DNA from: Nephromyces sp. MM_2019
Taxonomy: Eukaryota; Apicomplexa; Aconoidasida; Nephromycida
Assembly (NCBI GenBank): GCA_015657535.1
Contig: JADHZB010000304.1
Coordinates: forward strand, 1-40,238
Length of the DNA: 40,238 bases
Reading direction: 5' to 3'
Below are positions 1 through 11,153 of the stretch, piece by piece (position 1 is the stretch's first letter; each line of letters opens with the position of its first letter). Position numbers and translations under genes: made by a program. The notes under the pieces are model-generated. The model searched no databases. It was given only the letters and a program-made list of their open reading frames with translations, and was not told where the DNA came from.

Positions 1-147
1 ATATATATATATATATATATATATACATACACACCATATATATATATATACACATACACACAATATATATATATATATATACATACACACAATATATATA
101 TATATACACATACACACAATATATATATACATACACACACACAACAG
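1..147. repeat. AT/CA microsatellite, intron end of the first gene
   Basis: Alternating (AT)n and short ACACAC blocks fill the left edge. The stretch ends in CAACAG at 142-147, which serves as the 3' splice site of the first visible exon. It is therefore probably the 3' part of an intron whose start lies outside the window. Confidence 0.75.
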
Positions 148-3100
148 GTGGTTATGAACAATGCCTAATTTTGTGGGACCCATTTGAAGCTAATAAATCA
201 TCTGATATTACACACACAAAAGAAATAGAAGAAACAACACATACACACACACATACCCCACCAAGTATAGATGATACACACACACACACTATTAGAGATG
301 ATACACACACACACACTATTAGAGATGATACACACACACACACTATTAGAGATGATACACACACACACACTATTAGAGATGAAACACAAGCACACACTAC
401 AAAACAAGATGGACAAGATACACACACATATACAGCTAATTTATCTAACAATGAATATACACACATACAACAGTCACAAACAATCCCTGTAGATATCACA
501 CACACACACACACAATTTGATTATAATGTAGATGATAATTTATTTGAAATGTTATCTACACACACACTGATTGATATGTATACATCTATTAAATATTTAC
601 TTACACACACTAAACCTACTATACCAGTTTGTGGAAGTGTATTATTTTGGAGTTATAATTTGGATGATATAAATAAATTAATTTACACACAAATAAAAAA
701 TTATATACTTGAATCATCCCACACACACACTTCATCAAATATGATTGAAAAGGTGAAAACTATTTTTGTATGTGTGTGTGTGTGTGTGTATATGTATATG
801 TGTGTGTATGTGTGTGTGTGTGTATGTGTGTGTATGTGTATGTATGTGTATGTGTGTGTGTGTGTATGTATGTGTGTGTAGGTATATGTGTGTGTGTATG
901 TATGTATATGTGTATGTGTGTGTGTAGGTATATGTGTGTGTGTATGTGTGTGTGTGTGTGTATGTATGTATATGTGTATGTGTGTGTGTAGGTATATGTG
1001 TGTGTGTATGTGTGTGTAGGTATATGTGTGTGTGTAGGTATATGTGTGTGTGTATGTATGTATATGTGTATGTGTGTATGTATGAATATATCTGAATATA
1101 TGTGTATGTTTGTATATATATATAAATATATATAGGCAAGGATGCTAACATTTTGGCTAAAGGGAAAAAACACGGCCTTATTATTTGGGGGGACCCTTCC
1201 ATGGGACACACTTAATGAGGGTAAGCTTAATACAAATATAAATACACACACTTAAACACACGTATACACATACACACACATACATTTACACACACACACA
1301 CATATACCTTGATAGATGCATACAGATAAACATATATACACACACACATATATAAATATATACACACACACATATATAAATATATACACACACACATATA
1401 TAAATATATACACACACACATATATATAAATATATACACACACATATATATAAATATATACACACACACATATATATAAATATATACACACACATATATA
1501 AATATATACCCACACATACACACACATATATAAATATATACACACACACACATATCTACACACACATACACACACATATATAAATATATACACACACACA
1601 TATATAAATATATACACACACATATATTTTAGATAATAAATATACTTCAACTTTGAAAAATGATTGGTTTTGGTTGTATTTGACCTCACACACACACTCA
1701 CCTTCTTCATTATCCATTATACAAGGAATGATTGATGTGTGTGTAAAGTAAGTTTTATATCTAACATTTATTTTGATATACAAATACACATACACACATA
1801 TATATATATATATATATACAGATATACACACATATCTATATAGAGAGTTAAAAATGTACACACAAATATACACACATTAAACACACGCACATACATATAT
1901 TGAAATACAATTCATATATCTTTATACACATATATATATTAAATCTACACTTTATACACACACACATATATATCTACACACATATCAAATCTATATACAC
2001 ACTCAATTTTGTATATAGGAATAACAATTACTCTAAATGGCTAATAAATCAATTAGTGTGTGGATTACTTTCACACAATAAACCTCGATTAGCTATTGAT
2101 GTGTGTGTATCTACACATTTCTATTATGAGGCCATAATACTTAGTATATTAAAAGGGGAAGATGAAAAAGTTTTAGAAATTACACACAAGTGGATAGATC
2201 ATATAAGTCATACACACATACCTACACACACAAATAACCCTGAAAATCATACACACACACACATTTCTACACACACAAATAACCCTGAAAATCATACACA
2301 CACACACACTTCTACACACACAAATAACCCTAAAACTACTACACACACACACATTTCTACACACACAAATAACCCTGAAAGTATAACAGATACACATACA
2401 AATAACCCTGAAAATCATACACACACACACATTTCTACACACACAAATAACCCTGAAAATCATACACACACACACATAAATAAACCTAAAAATCATACAC
2501 ATACACACATAAATAAACCTAAAAATAATACACACACACACACAAATAATTATAAAAATAACACAAACACATTCAATGTGTGTATGTTAACAGCTATTTT
2601 ATGTTATTTAAAATTGGATGATTTTTGGAATGCATTTGAATATTTTTTGTGTGTGTGGAAAAATTTGGGGGTAGGATTTCCCCCTCCAGAAATTCAACTC
2701 AATTCATTTTACACACACACACACACACACACATATGATATAATAAATAGTGTTGAACAAACTTATGATATATACACACATAACAAATCCAATCAACTTG
2801 ATTTTAATAATCATTTACACATTATTAAAAATAATAATACTCTTGATGAAATTACACACACACAATCATTAACAACACATCCAATATATAAACACACACA
2901 CCAACAACCTGATACAAACCAACATATAACCTCTATAACAGATATACACACACATACACAACACACTCAACCTCTACCCAATCATACACACACTTATGAA
3001 TTGTGTGTATTCTTTGAATTAACTAACCAATTTTGCTTTGAAGCAATGTGTAAGCAAATCAATCATTCAAATCAAACACAACATGACCTTACATTATTGA

Positions 3101-3191
3101 TGACTTACTCACTCAAACAATATGCTGATGTGTGTATAAAATTAGATGATATTGATAAGGTATTCTGCGTGTTTGTGTGTGTGTGTGTGGA

Positions 3192-3232
<41 letters not shown>

Positions 3233-3359
3233 GTGTGTGTGTGTGCTGTGTGTGTGTGTGTGCTGTGTGTGTTTGTGTGTGTGTGTGTTTGTGCTGTGTG
3301 TGTGTGTGTGTGCTGTGTGTGTGTGTGTGCTGTGTGTGTTTGTGTGTGTGTGTGTGTGC

Positions 3360-3400
<41 letters not shown>

Positions 3401-3410
3401 ATTTGTTTGT

Positions 3411-3452
<42 letters not shown>

Positions 3453-4438
3453 TGTGTGGGTGTGTGTGTGTGTGGGTGTGTGTGGGTGTGTGTGGGTTTG
3501 GGTGTGTGTGATGTAATTGATAGATTTATACATCTACGCATTTCTACATATATTCATTATATACACACGCACATATATATATATATTTATAAATAGGCTA
3601 TCTCTATTACAACATTAACTAATTTTGATAATCATCCAATGAATGAAATTGTAAATAAATTTCGAGTTATTTTACAAGGTTACACACTTGTATACACATT
3701 TTGGAAACGATGTAAAGAGGTTAGATAAATGATTATGTGTGTATGTATATATGTTTATGTATGTATATATAGATGTGTATATGTGCGTATGTATGTATAT
3801 ATATACATATATAAAAATATTTAGGATATATTGGTTTATAATAAGCATTATAACAAGGGTTGATACATTCATTTATTAAACTTAACCCTCTCTAAATTAT
3901 TATAAACACAAATAAAAATATAAATCTAAAAAATGAATATTTAAAAACATTTTTAACAACCAATATATATATATATATAATATATTATCTTATTTATATA
4001 TAGGAACATATTTATACACAATCAGAAGATAAAATCATATATTATAAATTGTTAAGATATTTTCTTGAGGCTTCTAAAAAAACACACATTTCACCTCATT
4101 TCATATCAAATCAAGATAATCAAAAATATATAATTGAATCAAATAATTTAGAAATATTAATAAAAAAATTCAAATATTTACCATTTCTAAATCAACACAC
4201 ATTCGATAACCAATTTGATAAATTTGAAATTATTTATAAAAGTATACTACTTTTACTACAATTACTTAATGATTTAATTAAATTGATAAAGGAAGAAAAT
4301 AATCATAAAGAAGAATTATTAAATTATATGTGTATAATTCACTTTGATGAATCTAAATTAATTGATCAAATTAATATGTGTGTAAAACAATATTCAGATT
4401 TAGTTTATATTGATTATCTTTTGAAGTATATTTATTAA
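148..4438 (+). CDS. Sec31-like COPII outer-coat protein, 5' truncated, six exons
   Basis: Exons joined by phase: 148-767, 1136-1220, 1633-1747, 2019-3159, 3597-3719 and 4004-4438, giving 838 residues to the TAA. The frame is open across every join. The first residues read GGYEQCLILWDPFE, like the end of a WD40 blade. The middle has an alpha-solenoid look: an INQLVCGLLSHNKPRLAIDV helix pair followed by EAIILSILKGE, and later SLKQYADVCIKLDDIDKV. This resembles the ACE1 region of Sec31, in which helices of the form AVDLCL..DAIILA are followed by a second helical set. Sec31 forms the outer cage of COPII vesicles at ER exit sites. Long Thr-His tracts are inserted between the helical blocks, and the usual Pro-rich region is not visible. 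A short helical C-terminus follows. Other solenoid coat or nucleoporin proteins with beta-propellers are alternatives. The existence of the gene is much surer than its name. Confidence 0.5.
270..377 (+). repeat. 27-bp coding tandem repeat, four perfect copies
   Basis: Four identical 27-bp units encode DDTHTHTIR and are followed by a degenerate fifth unit (DETQAHTTK). The array lies inside the first exon of the Sec31-like gene. Because the unit is a multiple of three, copy-number change would not shift the frame. Confidence 0.92.
768..1135 (+). repeat. (TG)n-rich intron 1 of the Sec31-like gene
   Basis: This 368-nt intron starts TTT|GTATGTG and ends ATATATAG. On the sense strand it is almost wholly TGTG/TATG repeats. 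Frames run open through it only because dinucleotide repeats lack stops, so the long reading frames on both strands here are artefacts. Confidence 0.85.
1221..1632 (+). repeat. (CA/TA)n-rich intron 2 of the Sec31-like gene
   Basis: This intron begins GTAAGC and ends ATTTTAG. From about 1334 it is built of roughly 20-24-bp units in which CACACACA alternates with TATATAAATATATA, in about a dozen imperfect copies. Its sense strand is CA-rich, complementary in type to the TG-rich intron on the other side of the 85-nt exon. Confidence 0.85.
2206..2565 (+). repeat. 45-bp coding minisatellite (Asn-Asn-Pro / Thr-His)
   Basis: About six imperfect 45-bp units encode NNPENHTHTHISTHT-like peptides. They pass into shorter 33-bp units (NKPKNHTHTHI) before unique sequence resumes at FNVCMLTA. 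The array lies within exon 4 of the Sec31-like gene, between the two solenoid blocks. Confidence 0.88.
2711..2733 (+). repeat. Uninterrupted coding (AC)n tract
   Basis: A pure 23-nt AC dinucleotide run encodes Thr-His repeats in the Sec31-like exon 4, between NSFY and YDIIN. A slip of one dinucleotide unit would shift the downstream frame. Confidence 0.9.
3160..3596 (+). repeat. (TG)n-rich intron 4 of the Sec31-like gene
   Basis: The donor AAG|GTATTC follows the codons for DDIDK. The intron then carries about 330 nt of nearly continuous TGTG with CTGTG and GGTG interruptions, and ends at AAATAG. It is the purest TG tract in the window, and the long Cys-Val or Thr-His frames across it are not genes. 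Confidence 0.85.
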
Positions 4439-5093
4439 AATTTCAAATTTTTCTTTTTTAATAATCTAGAAATATATTATATATACACACAAAATACTAC
4501 ACATATAGTATACAATAAAACATGAAATACAAAACATTTTATAATATACACACTAAAACAAAAACACATTACACCATAATGTACACACAACAATTTTAAT
4601 ACATACTTCACAACATATATATATGTTAATATATATTTAATATTTTTATTATGTTTCTTCAATTATGTAAATATATAATATTATATACAAACTCTTCAAA
4701 ATTCTTTTTTAATATAAATGAAAACTTGAAAAATAAAATTTCGCTATATAATGTTGATTATTTTTTATATTAAATATAAATGAACATTTTGTGATTAAAA
4801 TATGTGTGAAAAAATAATAACTAAAAAAATTAATATATAAACATATATATATATATATATAATTACAAAATTCATAATCTTATAAATATAATATGATATG
4901 AGTAATTTAGTTAACATAAAATGTAATTGAGATAGATATATATAAAGAATTTTATTAAATATTTTGATATTTAATAAAAAAACTATATGTGTAAAATAGT
5001 TAGGTTAGAGTGTATATATATATATATATATATGTATATATAACAATTTGAACTATTATAATAAATAAAATAAATTGAGTTATAAGGATTCAT
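4439..5093. other. Convergent intergenic region, no gene seen
   Basis: A very AT-rich spacer lies between the 3' ends of the Sec31-like gene (+) and the DUF3604 gene (-). It holds short (AT)n runs and a few ACACA words near 4480-4620. No frame looks coding. It probably contains both 3' UTRs and polyadenylation sites. Confidence 0.6.
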
Positions 5094-7502
5094 TTATTTG
5101 ATAAATACATACATAGGGCTTGACCAAGCATTGTATCCATCTTCTGTAGTCACACGTACATAAAATGGATTATCTCTACCTTCCTCAACCTCTACATCAA
5201 ATGTTCTAGATATATCTTTTCCGTCATAATAACTAGGCATGCTAAAACACCTAAACTTCTTATATAGTTCACCAGCTTCAAATGTTGTGTCTTCAAATCC
5301 TACATCTTTTACATACACCGTTTTATCCTTAACATTATGTGTGTTGATATACATAGTAGCATCATCATCATATTGTGAATACCAGATGTCAAACCCAGCC
5401 CAATTGCCTGTCGTTGCAGATTTAAAATCAACTACATAATTCTTATCATTTTCATATCCTACACGTTTCATTTCGAATTTCCATTCTTTATTCCAATTGT
5501 TCAATGGTACCATTTTTGTTACAGACATACCCTTAAATTCCACTGTACCATCCCAGGTTGTTCTCCTAGCTCTACCACGACATTCTGCACCTTCCCATGT
5601 AACCCTCATCCTACCATGTGCTTCAGAAGGTGTGTAGCCTTTGTATGTAGTTATTTTCTTTGTACCATTGAATACATCTACTCTCTCTACATTGGAATCA
5701 TATTTTACATTAAATGAGAATGACATTGATTTATTTGTAGTAGAGGCAATATCACCCATCATGATTTTTTTCGTTGGTGTACCTTGACAATCTGTATAAG
5801 CAGGATCTGTTTCATAATACCAGGCTGTAGGTTCATCTGAAGTTTTGTTATTAGTTGCAGAGTTTTCATCAGGATTCTTATTGAAGTAACCGTATGTTTC
5901 CATATGTAAACGACAGCCAGTTGTACCATAATGATGTCTACTCTTTATACATTTGTATATGCTTTGACGATTTAGTTCATTTGTTATGAAACAAGTTAAA
6001 CCACCATAGGAACCAAACTCAGCAGCACCTGGGTAACTTGCACCAGGTTGACCCTTATGACCATCACTATTGCAAACGACACCTACTCTATGACCCAATT
6101 CCAGACTATCCCATAATATCCAATCAAATGTTCCCCAATCAGAGTGTGTTTCGACTGAGGTGCATACTGATGGTTCATGTGCATATGCTACGTTAGCTGG
6201 TCTACCACCAACATGTGAATATACAATAGCTTGATGTTTCTTAAGCTTCTCAAAGAGTTTAGCAGAGGTTGTAGCATCTGTTTCCATATCTGTACGATCA
6301 CCTATAATTGCATGTGATGATCTATAAATTGGTTCATTTTCGTTTAAGTAAAATACATTGTGATCTCCACCTACAGGTGTATTTCCTGACCATTCATAAC
6401 CAGGAAATACAACGAACTCATTCTTTTTGTCCATTGCTTTTGTAGTTTCGTTAAGCTGCTCCCAGAATTGTTTGAGTATTTGGAAATCATTTCCCTGATG
6501 ACCAGAGACGTCTAAAAATGCCATGTCTCTTGCAAATTCTAGATATTCTTGAATTGTATTTGTACCAACAGTTTCACCACTTTGGCCATGTAGATCACCC
6601 CAAAATGTACGCATAGAAGTGTGAGGATATGAATCCGCTGATGCAGTTGTGTCACTCATGTAGCAGGTGTTTGAAGTTGTAAGGTAATTATTATCTTCAT
6701 CATATACTTCTACCTGTACCTCACCAGGTTCAGAGCATGATAAACCAGTAACAGTGAAGGCTCGTTTTCTTTCGGGAAAATATTCAAATACTGGCATTCC
6801 CTTAACAGCTGGAGAGTTACTTGTTGTTTTGAAGAAAAACTTTTTTCCTGCTACATCTTGGAACGTAGGATTTCCATAGTAGTCTTCAACTTTAACCCCC
6901 ATTTTGAAAGTATCACCAACATTTCTCCTAGAAGGCATTACAGCTTTCCATGCATAAGGTGTGCCTCCGACAACATTTATCGTTGGTGAATCTTTCAATG
7001 GATATCCTTCGCCAGTGTTACAAACGTCAGGCATAACACGAAATTTCATACCAGTCTCGGTGTAGGTACCTAGTTGCCAGCCTGGTGAGCCTTGTGACGT
7101 ATCTCCAATTGTCATCACAATTTTTTCTCCCTCGGTAACGTATGCATTCGTTAAGAAGAAATGTATGGTCCTGTTCCAGGGCCTACGAGCATTTTGGTTG
7201 AGCTTGGGGATAAGTTTTCCGGCACCTTTGGAGACGGTTTTGGCGGTACAGTAGTTTGGTTTTGTAGGTTCTGTAAATTGGAATATACCCGCATCATTGA
7301 TTCCATTTATAGCCACAGTAACACCACCAAATTCATCAATTCCATATGGACCTACGGTATAAGTTATTGTAAAGGTTTGGTAGGATCTTGCAGGGAAATC
7401 ACCAGTTGGCTCCATTTTGACTGAGCCATATGCCTGTGGGTCATCGAATGGAAAAGTTTGAGGGTAAAATTGGCCCTTGTAGTAATCTTCTACACCCGAC
7501 AT
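5094..7502 (-). CDS. DUF3604 (PHP-like metallohydrolase) family protein, intronless
   Basis: Single exon, 802 residues, start at AAATGTCGG. The core (about residues 298-530) carries the family pattern: FWGDLHGQSGE at 300-310, DVSGHQGNDF at 331-340, FPGYEWSG at 366-373, GGDHNVFY at 378-385, YSHVGGRPA at 428-436, and ETHSDWGTFDW at 451-461 followed by VCNSDGHKGQPGASYPG at 476-492 and the GGLTCF..L and YGTTG blocks. The His, Asp and Glu residues in these motifs look like a PHP-type metal site. The N-terminal 290 residues and C-terminal 270 residues look like beta-rich accessory domains. Family members are mostly bacterial and the substrate is not established. No signal peptide is evident. The gene has no introns, no CA repeats and visibly higher GC than its neighbours, consistent with lateral acquisition followed by retention of a full-length frame. 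Confidence 0.88.
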   Translation of the reverse strand: MSGVEDYYKGQFYPQTFPFDDPQAYGSVKMEPTGDFPARSYQTFTITYTVGPYGIDEFGGVTVAINGINDAGIFQFTEPTKPNYCTAKTVSKGAGKLIPKLNQNARRPWNRTIHFFLTNAYVTEGEKIVMTIGDTSQGSPGWQLGTYTETGMKFRVMPDVCNTGEGYPLKDSPTINVVGGTPYAWKAVMPSRRNVGDTFKMGVKVEDYYGNPTFQDVAGKKFFFKTTSNSPAVKGMPVFEYFPERKRAFTVTGLSCSEPGEVQVEVYDEDNNYLTTSNTCYMSDTTASADSYPHTSMRTFWGDLHGQSGETVGTNTIQEYLEFARDMAFLDVSGHQGNDFQILKQFWEQLNETTKAMDKKNEFVVFPGYEWSGNTPVGGDHNVFYLNENEPIYRSSHAIIGDRTDMETDATTSAKLFEKLKKHQAIVYSHVGGRPANVAYAHEPSVCTSVETHSDWGTFDWILWDSLELGHRVGVVCNSDGHKGQPGASYPGAAEFGSYGGLTCFITNELNRQSIYKCIKSRHHYGTTGCRLHMETYGYFNKNPDENSATNNKTSDEPTAWYYETDPAYTDCQGTPTKKIMMGDIASTTNKSMSFSFNVKYDSNVERVDVFNGTKKITTYKGYTPSEAHGRMRVTWEGAECRGRARRTTWDGTVEFKGMSVTKMVPLNNWNKEWKFEMKRVGYENDKNYVVDFKSATTGNWAGFDIWYSQYDDDATMYINTHNVKDKTVYVKDVGFEDTTFEAGELYKKFRCFSMPSYYDGKDISRTFDVEVEEGRDNPFYVRVTTEDGYNAWSSPMYVFIK

Positions 7503-9544
7503 TTGATTAAAAATGTTTTTAAAATAATAATTTGGCCAAAGTACTAAAAAAGAATAATAAATTTATTTTTTTTGTCAGTGTAGGTACACAAATTGTTGAA
7601 TGAAATTATTAAACTACAAATTTATCTATACGATTGATTGTCTTAATATTTTACTTTGTTAAGTGATGGTATGAAGACAAATTGTAAAGTTAAAGTTAAG
7701 TTGTTGGATTTTGTAAGAATTTGTTAAATCTTTTATAATGCATATTGCATAAAAATTTTTATAAATAGTAATTATATAACTAAGTCTAAACAAGATAAGA
7801 AAGAATATATAAAATTAAACAAAATCACTTGTAATAAGATTGATGTTAGGATGAGAAATATAAGTAGCTTATATATGAGTTGGCTTTTCTAAATAGATGT
7901 ATATAAATTTGATAATTACATAAAAATTATAGAAGCGGTGCAAGAGGTAGTGAAGGGATATGGCACTATGAAATGGAGAAAAAATATTTTTAGGGAAAAA
8001 TTTTTATTGTATAAGGATTGAGCTGAAAGTTACACCTATGCTATAAATGAACAAATCACAACTTAATCACAAGTAAAATTAAATGCTAATTGAAAAACAG
8101 ATTTCACATAATTAAGTAGTCAAACTTGATTGAACACAGCAACTTAAATACCTAATACTTGATCATAATTGTTAGTTAAAATGATTTCTTTGATTTATTA
8201 AATAAAATTTACGAATATAATATTTAGACTAACAGGAACTAGTTTTTTTGGAGGATTTTAATAGGAGCCTATTAGCTATATATAATTATTAATACGAAAT
8301 TCTCTATAAAGTGTGTTTTACTCTAATTAATTTATTGATATTATCTTAAAATACAATGAGGTTGTTATAGTCATTCATCTTTTGTTAGGATTGTGTATTT
8401 TCATAGTTATATATGTATGCGTTGGATTTACACATGGGGGTATATATAAATAAATAAGCAGGCAATGGTGATTGTAATATTACGTCAACAAAATATATTT
8501 TAAAAAGAAGATCATAAAATTAAGTAAATAAAGTCTATAAAATTAATATAAATTAATTTAAAGTTAAACAGTACCTACTTAACACATGTCATGAGTGTAT
8601 AGATTAATATAAATATCATCATTATTAATACTAAATTCGTATTTTAATAATAGATTCAAAATTATGTATAAAAATATTGTATCTTGTGTAAATTAAGAAT
8701 CTGTATAAAATTTCATTTTTTAAATGTACCTCATAAAATTCAAAAATATATTTATACAGCCAAAGGACTCAAAAAAATAAACTTGTGTAAAAAGCATACC
8801 AAAAATAAAATGGAAATTTTAAACTATATGAATAAATGCTAATAAATTTGTGTTTTCAAACTTAATTAATGTTTACAGCCAAAGCCAATTTATGTGTAAA
8901 GAAAACAAATATGGACATGAAGGAATTTAATGCTATCAACGTTTATTTTGGTTATAAAAAAATCAATATAAATAAAAATTAACCTGTGAATACGCCAAAA
9001 AATGGAAATATATATCAATTAAAAAAAAATTAATTCGAAAATTAAAATTATTTTCTATTTAATATGTTATTTAATTACAAAGAAAAGTGTATAAATAAAG
9101 CTTATACCAATTTACTCAAATATTTAAGAATTTTACGATTTAGGTGCAAACAAAGTAAATATACTGATTGAAAAATATGTATATTTAATCGTATTCAAAT
9201 ATATTTATGATCCTATGTACCCATTAAAAAACTCGAAAATTGTGTTGAATTTTACACATGCCGAGGCAATTAGAACTAATAATATATGGTTTTTGTTTCC
9301 ATTTTTACAGTTAAATATATAGATATGAATATAGTAAAAATATTTTTTGTCAAATTAGTTCAAATAGAATATGTAAGTAGCTATCCGTTTATGTGTATGA
9401 CAGTGATAATGACTTGGAACTTTGAGTGGATGAGAAACCAATGATAAATGATACAAAATGGGATAACGAATTGCTGTTAGCATAGGTGCCCGATATATAT
9501 ATATAAATTGCGATAAATTTGTGACAAAAAGGAGTAATAAGCAT
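7503..9544. other. AT-rich intergenic region, no gene seen
   Basis: This stretch lies between the start of the DUF3604 gene and the 3' end of the next minus-strand gene. It is AT-rich unique sequence with little CA/TG repeat. I see no extended coding-like frame, tRNA or structured RNA. The proximal part should hold the DUF3604 promoter. Confidence 0.5.
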
Positions 9545-10297
9545 CTAGCGTACACCCTTTTCCAGAATTATCCTAGCAAGCTCATCTGCTGCAATCCTTT
9601 GCCTATCAAGAGTCTCTAATTCTGCTTGAGATGTGTTTTCCAAAAAATTAGATAGCTTAGTGTCATCGTGAAATATTATACCATTAACAAATATATCAAT
9701 GTCTGATATATATACTGATTTATATACAAGATTTAAGTAAAAGGTACCACGAAATCTACCACCAATTGTGCCACACAATAATAATTCAGAAGCTTGTGCT
9801 AAGGCAGCTATAAATATGCCATCCAAACCCCAAAAACAATTAGTACCCATACACTCATCCAATATCACTAATATAGGCATCCATCCCCAAAATTTACCAG
9901 AAATAACAACTCCTGGTGTACCCCCCTCATCCATAGTGCTGATCAATTTCGCGACATCAATAAGATCAGGCCATTTGAAATAAACATCTTCAACTTCACT
10001 TGTAAGATATGTGGGTGAATATTCAATTATTTCCATCTTCTTTGTTAGTGAAAATTCTTGGCCATAATTTTCTGATGTAGCTTGGTGTGTAGAAGGTATT
10101 AGATCTGCCAGCATATAGTATTCATGCTTTAGTGGCTTATTTTCACAGAATAAAAGCTGATTATAAGCTACTAATATAAGTAGGAACGATATGTATATTT
10201 TGTCAATCTTGACTGTGTGGATGTAAACTTCACTCATTATGTGTGTCAACTTTGACCAAACGTTTATGTAAAAAATTTTGAAATTAGCAAAGTTCAA
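9545..10297 (-). CDS. Unrecognised protein with N-terminal signal peptide or anchor
   Basis: A single-exon frame of 250 codons. The more likely start is the second Met (10237; MSEVYIHTVKIDK), giving 230 residues. A hydrophobic stretch follows (YISFLLILVAYNQLLFC) and looks like a secretory signal peptide or membrane anchor. The body is well mixed and clearly coding: an acidic segment (TSEVEDVYFKWPDLIDVAKL), then a Gly/hydrophobic block with WGWMPILVILDECMG, CFWGLDGIFIAALAQ and TIGGRFRGTFYLNL, and a charged helical C-terminus ending ARIILEKGVR. I recognise no family. The gene has no CA repeats. Export to a secretory compartment is an inference from the N-terminus. Confidence 0.72.
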   Translation of the reverse strand: MNFANFKIFYINVWSKLTHIMSEVYIHTVKIDKIYISFLLILVAYNQLLFCENKPLKHEYYMLADLIPSTHQATSENYGQEFSLTKKMEIIEYSPTYLTSEVEDVYFKWPDLIDVAKLISTMDEGGTPGVVISGKFWGWMPILVILDECMGTNCFWGLDGIFIAALAQASELLLCGTIGGRFRGTFYLNLVYKSVYISDIDIFVNGIIFHDDTKLSNFLENTSQAELETLDRQRIAADELARIILEKGVR

Positions 10298-11141
10298 TAT
10301 GCTTAATCAAATGCTATGTAAAACAAAAATTTAGAATGAGGGTGCAATGTTGATATGCTGTGTCGGAGATTATATATATGGAGGTGCTGAGTTAAGGTGC
10401 ACTGTTGGGGTTTGTATAAGTGGGGTGTTGAGAGGCTTTATGGATTTGATAGGGACTGCTATGAATATTGTGGGATATAATTTTTAAGGGATATTCTTGC
10501 TTGAATAAATACTCTTCTATTCATTTTCACGGTTAAAAAAAGATTCTTGATATTCCAATAAATTGAGAATATGACGGGTAAAATTTTTCATGTAGTAAAT
10601 ATACTTTATTAAAAATTAATCCTAGATATTTATAAGTAAGTTATGGATAAAAAGTAAATGTTGTAAAAATTAATACAGAACAGATCTAATTGTAACCAGA
10701 GTAATAATTATAGGAATGTATGTACAATTTTTTCAAATGTATCAATGTTTTACTATGTTTCACGGTGCTACTAAAAATTTTCTATACTAATGTATGAATA
10801 TTTGAGTAAGCATGTGTGTGAGATATATAATTATGAATGACTGGAGATGTATCGTTAATCAAATGTGTATGATAATTTATTAATGCAGGTGTATGCAATT
10901 CTTGTATTTAATGGTTTTGTTTGAATACCTCTTCATATAAGCAAATTTTTCTAATTCTATATTGTAACGTGAAAAATAAAGATTATGGATAGTTTCAATT
11001 ATTTGAAAAGCTTATAATTCCTTCATATAAAATTTCAAGTGGGGATATTATTCATCAAAGAACAAATTTCATTTAATATTGAAAAATTCTTATTAAGGAA
11101 AAAATAATTAACTTTTGTGGGGTACATATAAAAGGTAAGTT

Positions 11142-11153
11142 GGGGGGGGGGGG
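11142..11153 (+). repeat. 12-nt G homopolymer
   Basis: Twelve consecutive G residues are followed directly by TTAGGGTT in otherwise AT-rich sequence. It is the longest G run noticed in the window. Confidence 0.9.

Noticed and set aside
270..377. CRISPR-like array because of regular spacing
   Set aside because: Units are identical 27-mers without unique spacers, inside an exon of a eukaryotic gene; it is a coding tandem repeat.
152..511. Minus-strand Cys-Val-rich frames opposite the first exon
   Set aside because: They are the complement of coding (CA)n tracts; no stop codons arise in dinucleotide repeats, and the plus-strand frame continues through phased exons.
735..1710. Several long Thr-His or Cys-Val/Tyr-Ile frames on both strands
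   Set aside because: They lie in TG-rich and CA-rich introns of the Sec31-like gene and consist only of repeat-encoded dipeptides.
3105..3596. Overlapping Cys-Val and Thr-His frames on both strands
   Set aside because: All cover the (TG)n intron after DDIDK; the donor AAG|GTATTC and the next exon explain the region.
7161..7424. Plus-strand 87-codon frame
   Set aside because: It is a shadow of the DUF3604 gene on the opposite strand.
9355..9555. Minus-strand frame MYARCLLLLFVTNLSQF
   Set aside because: It overlaps the 3' end of the signal-bearing orphan in another frame and looks like a 3' flank artefact.
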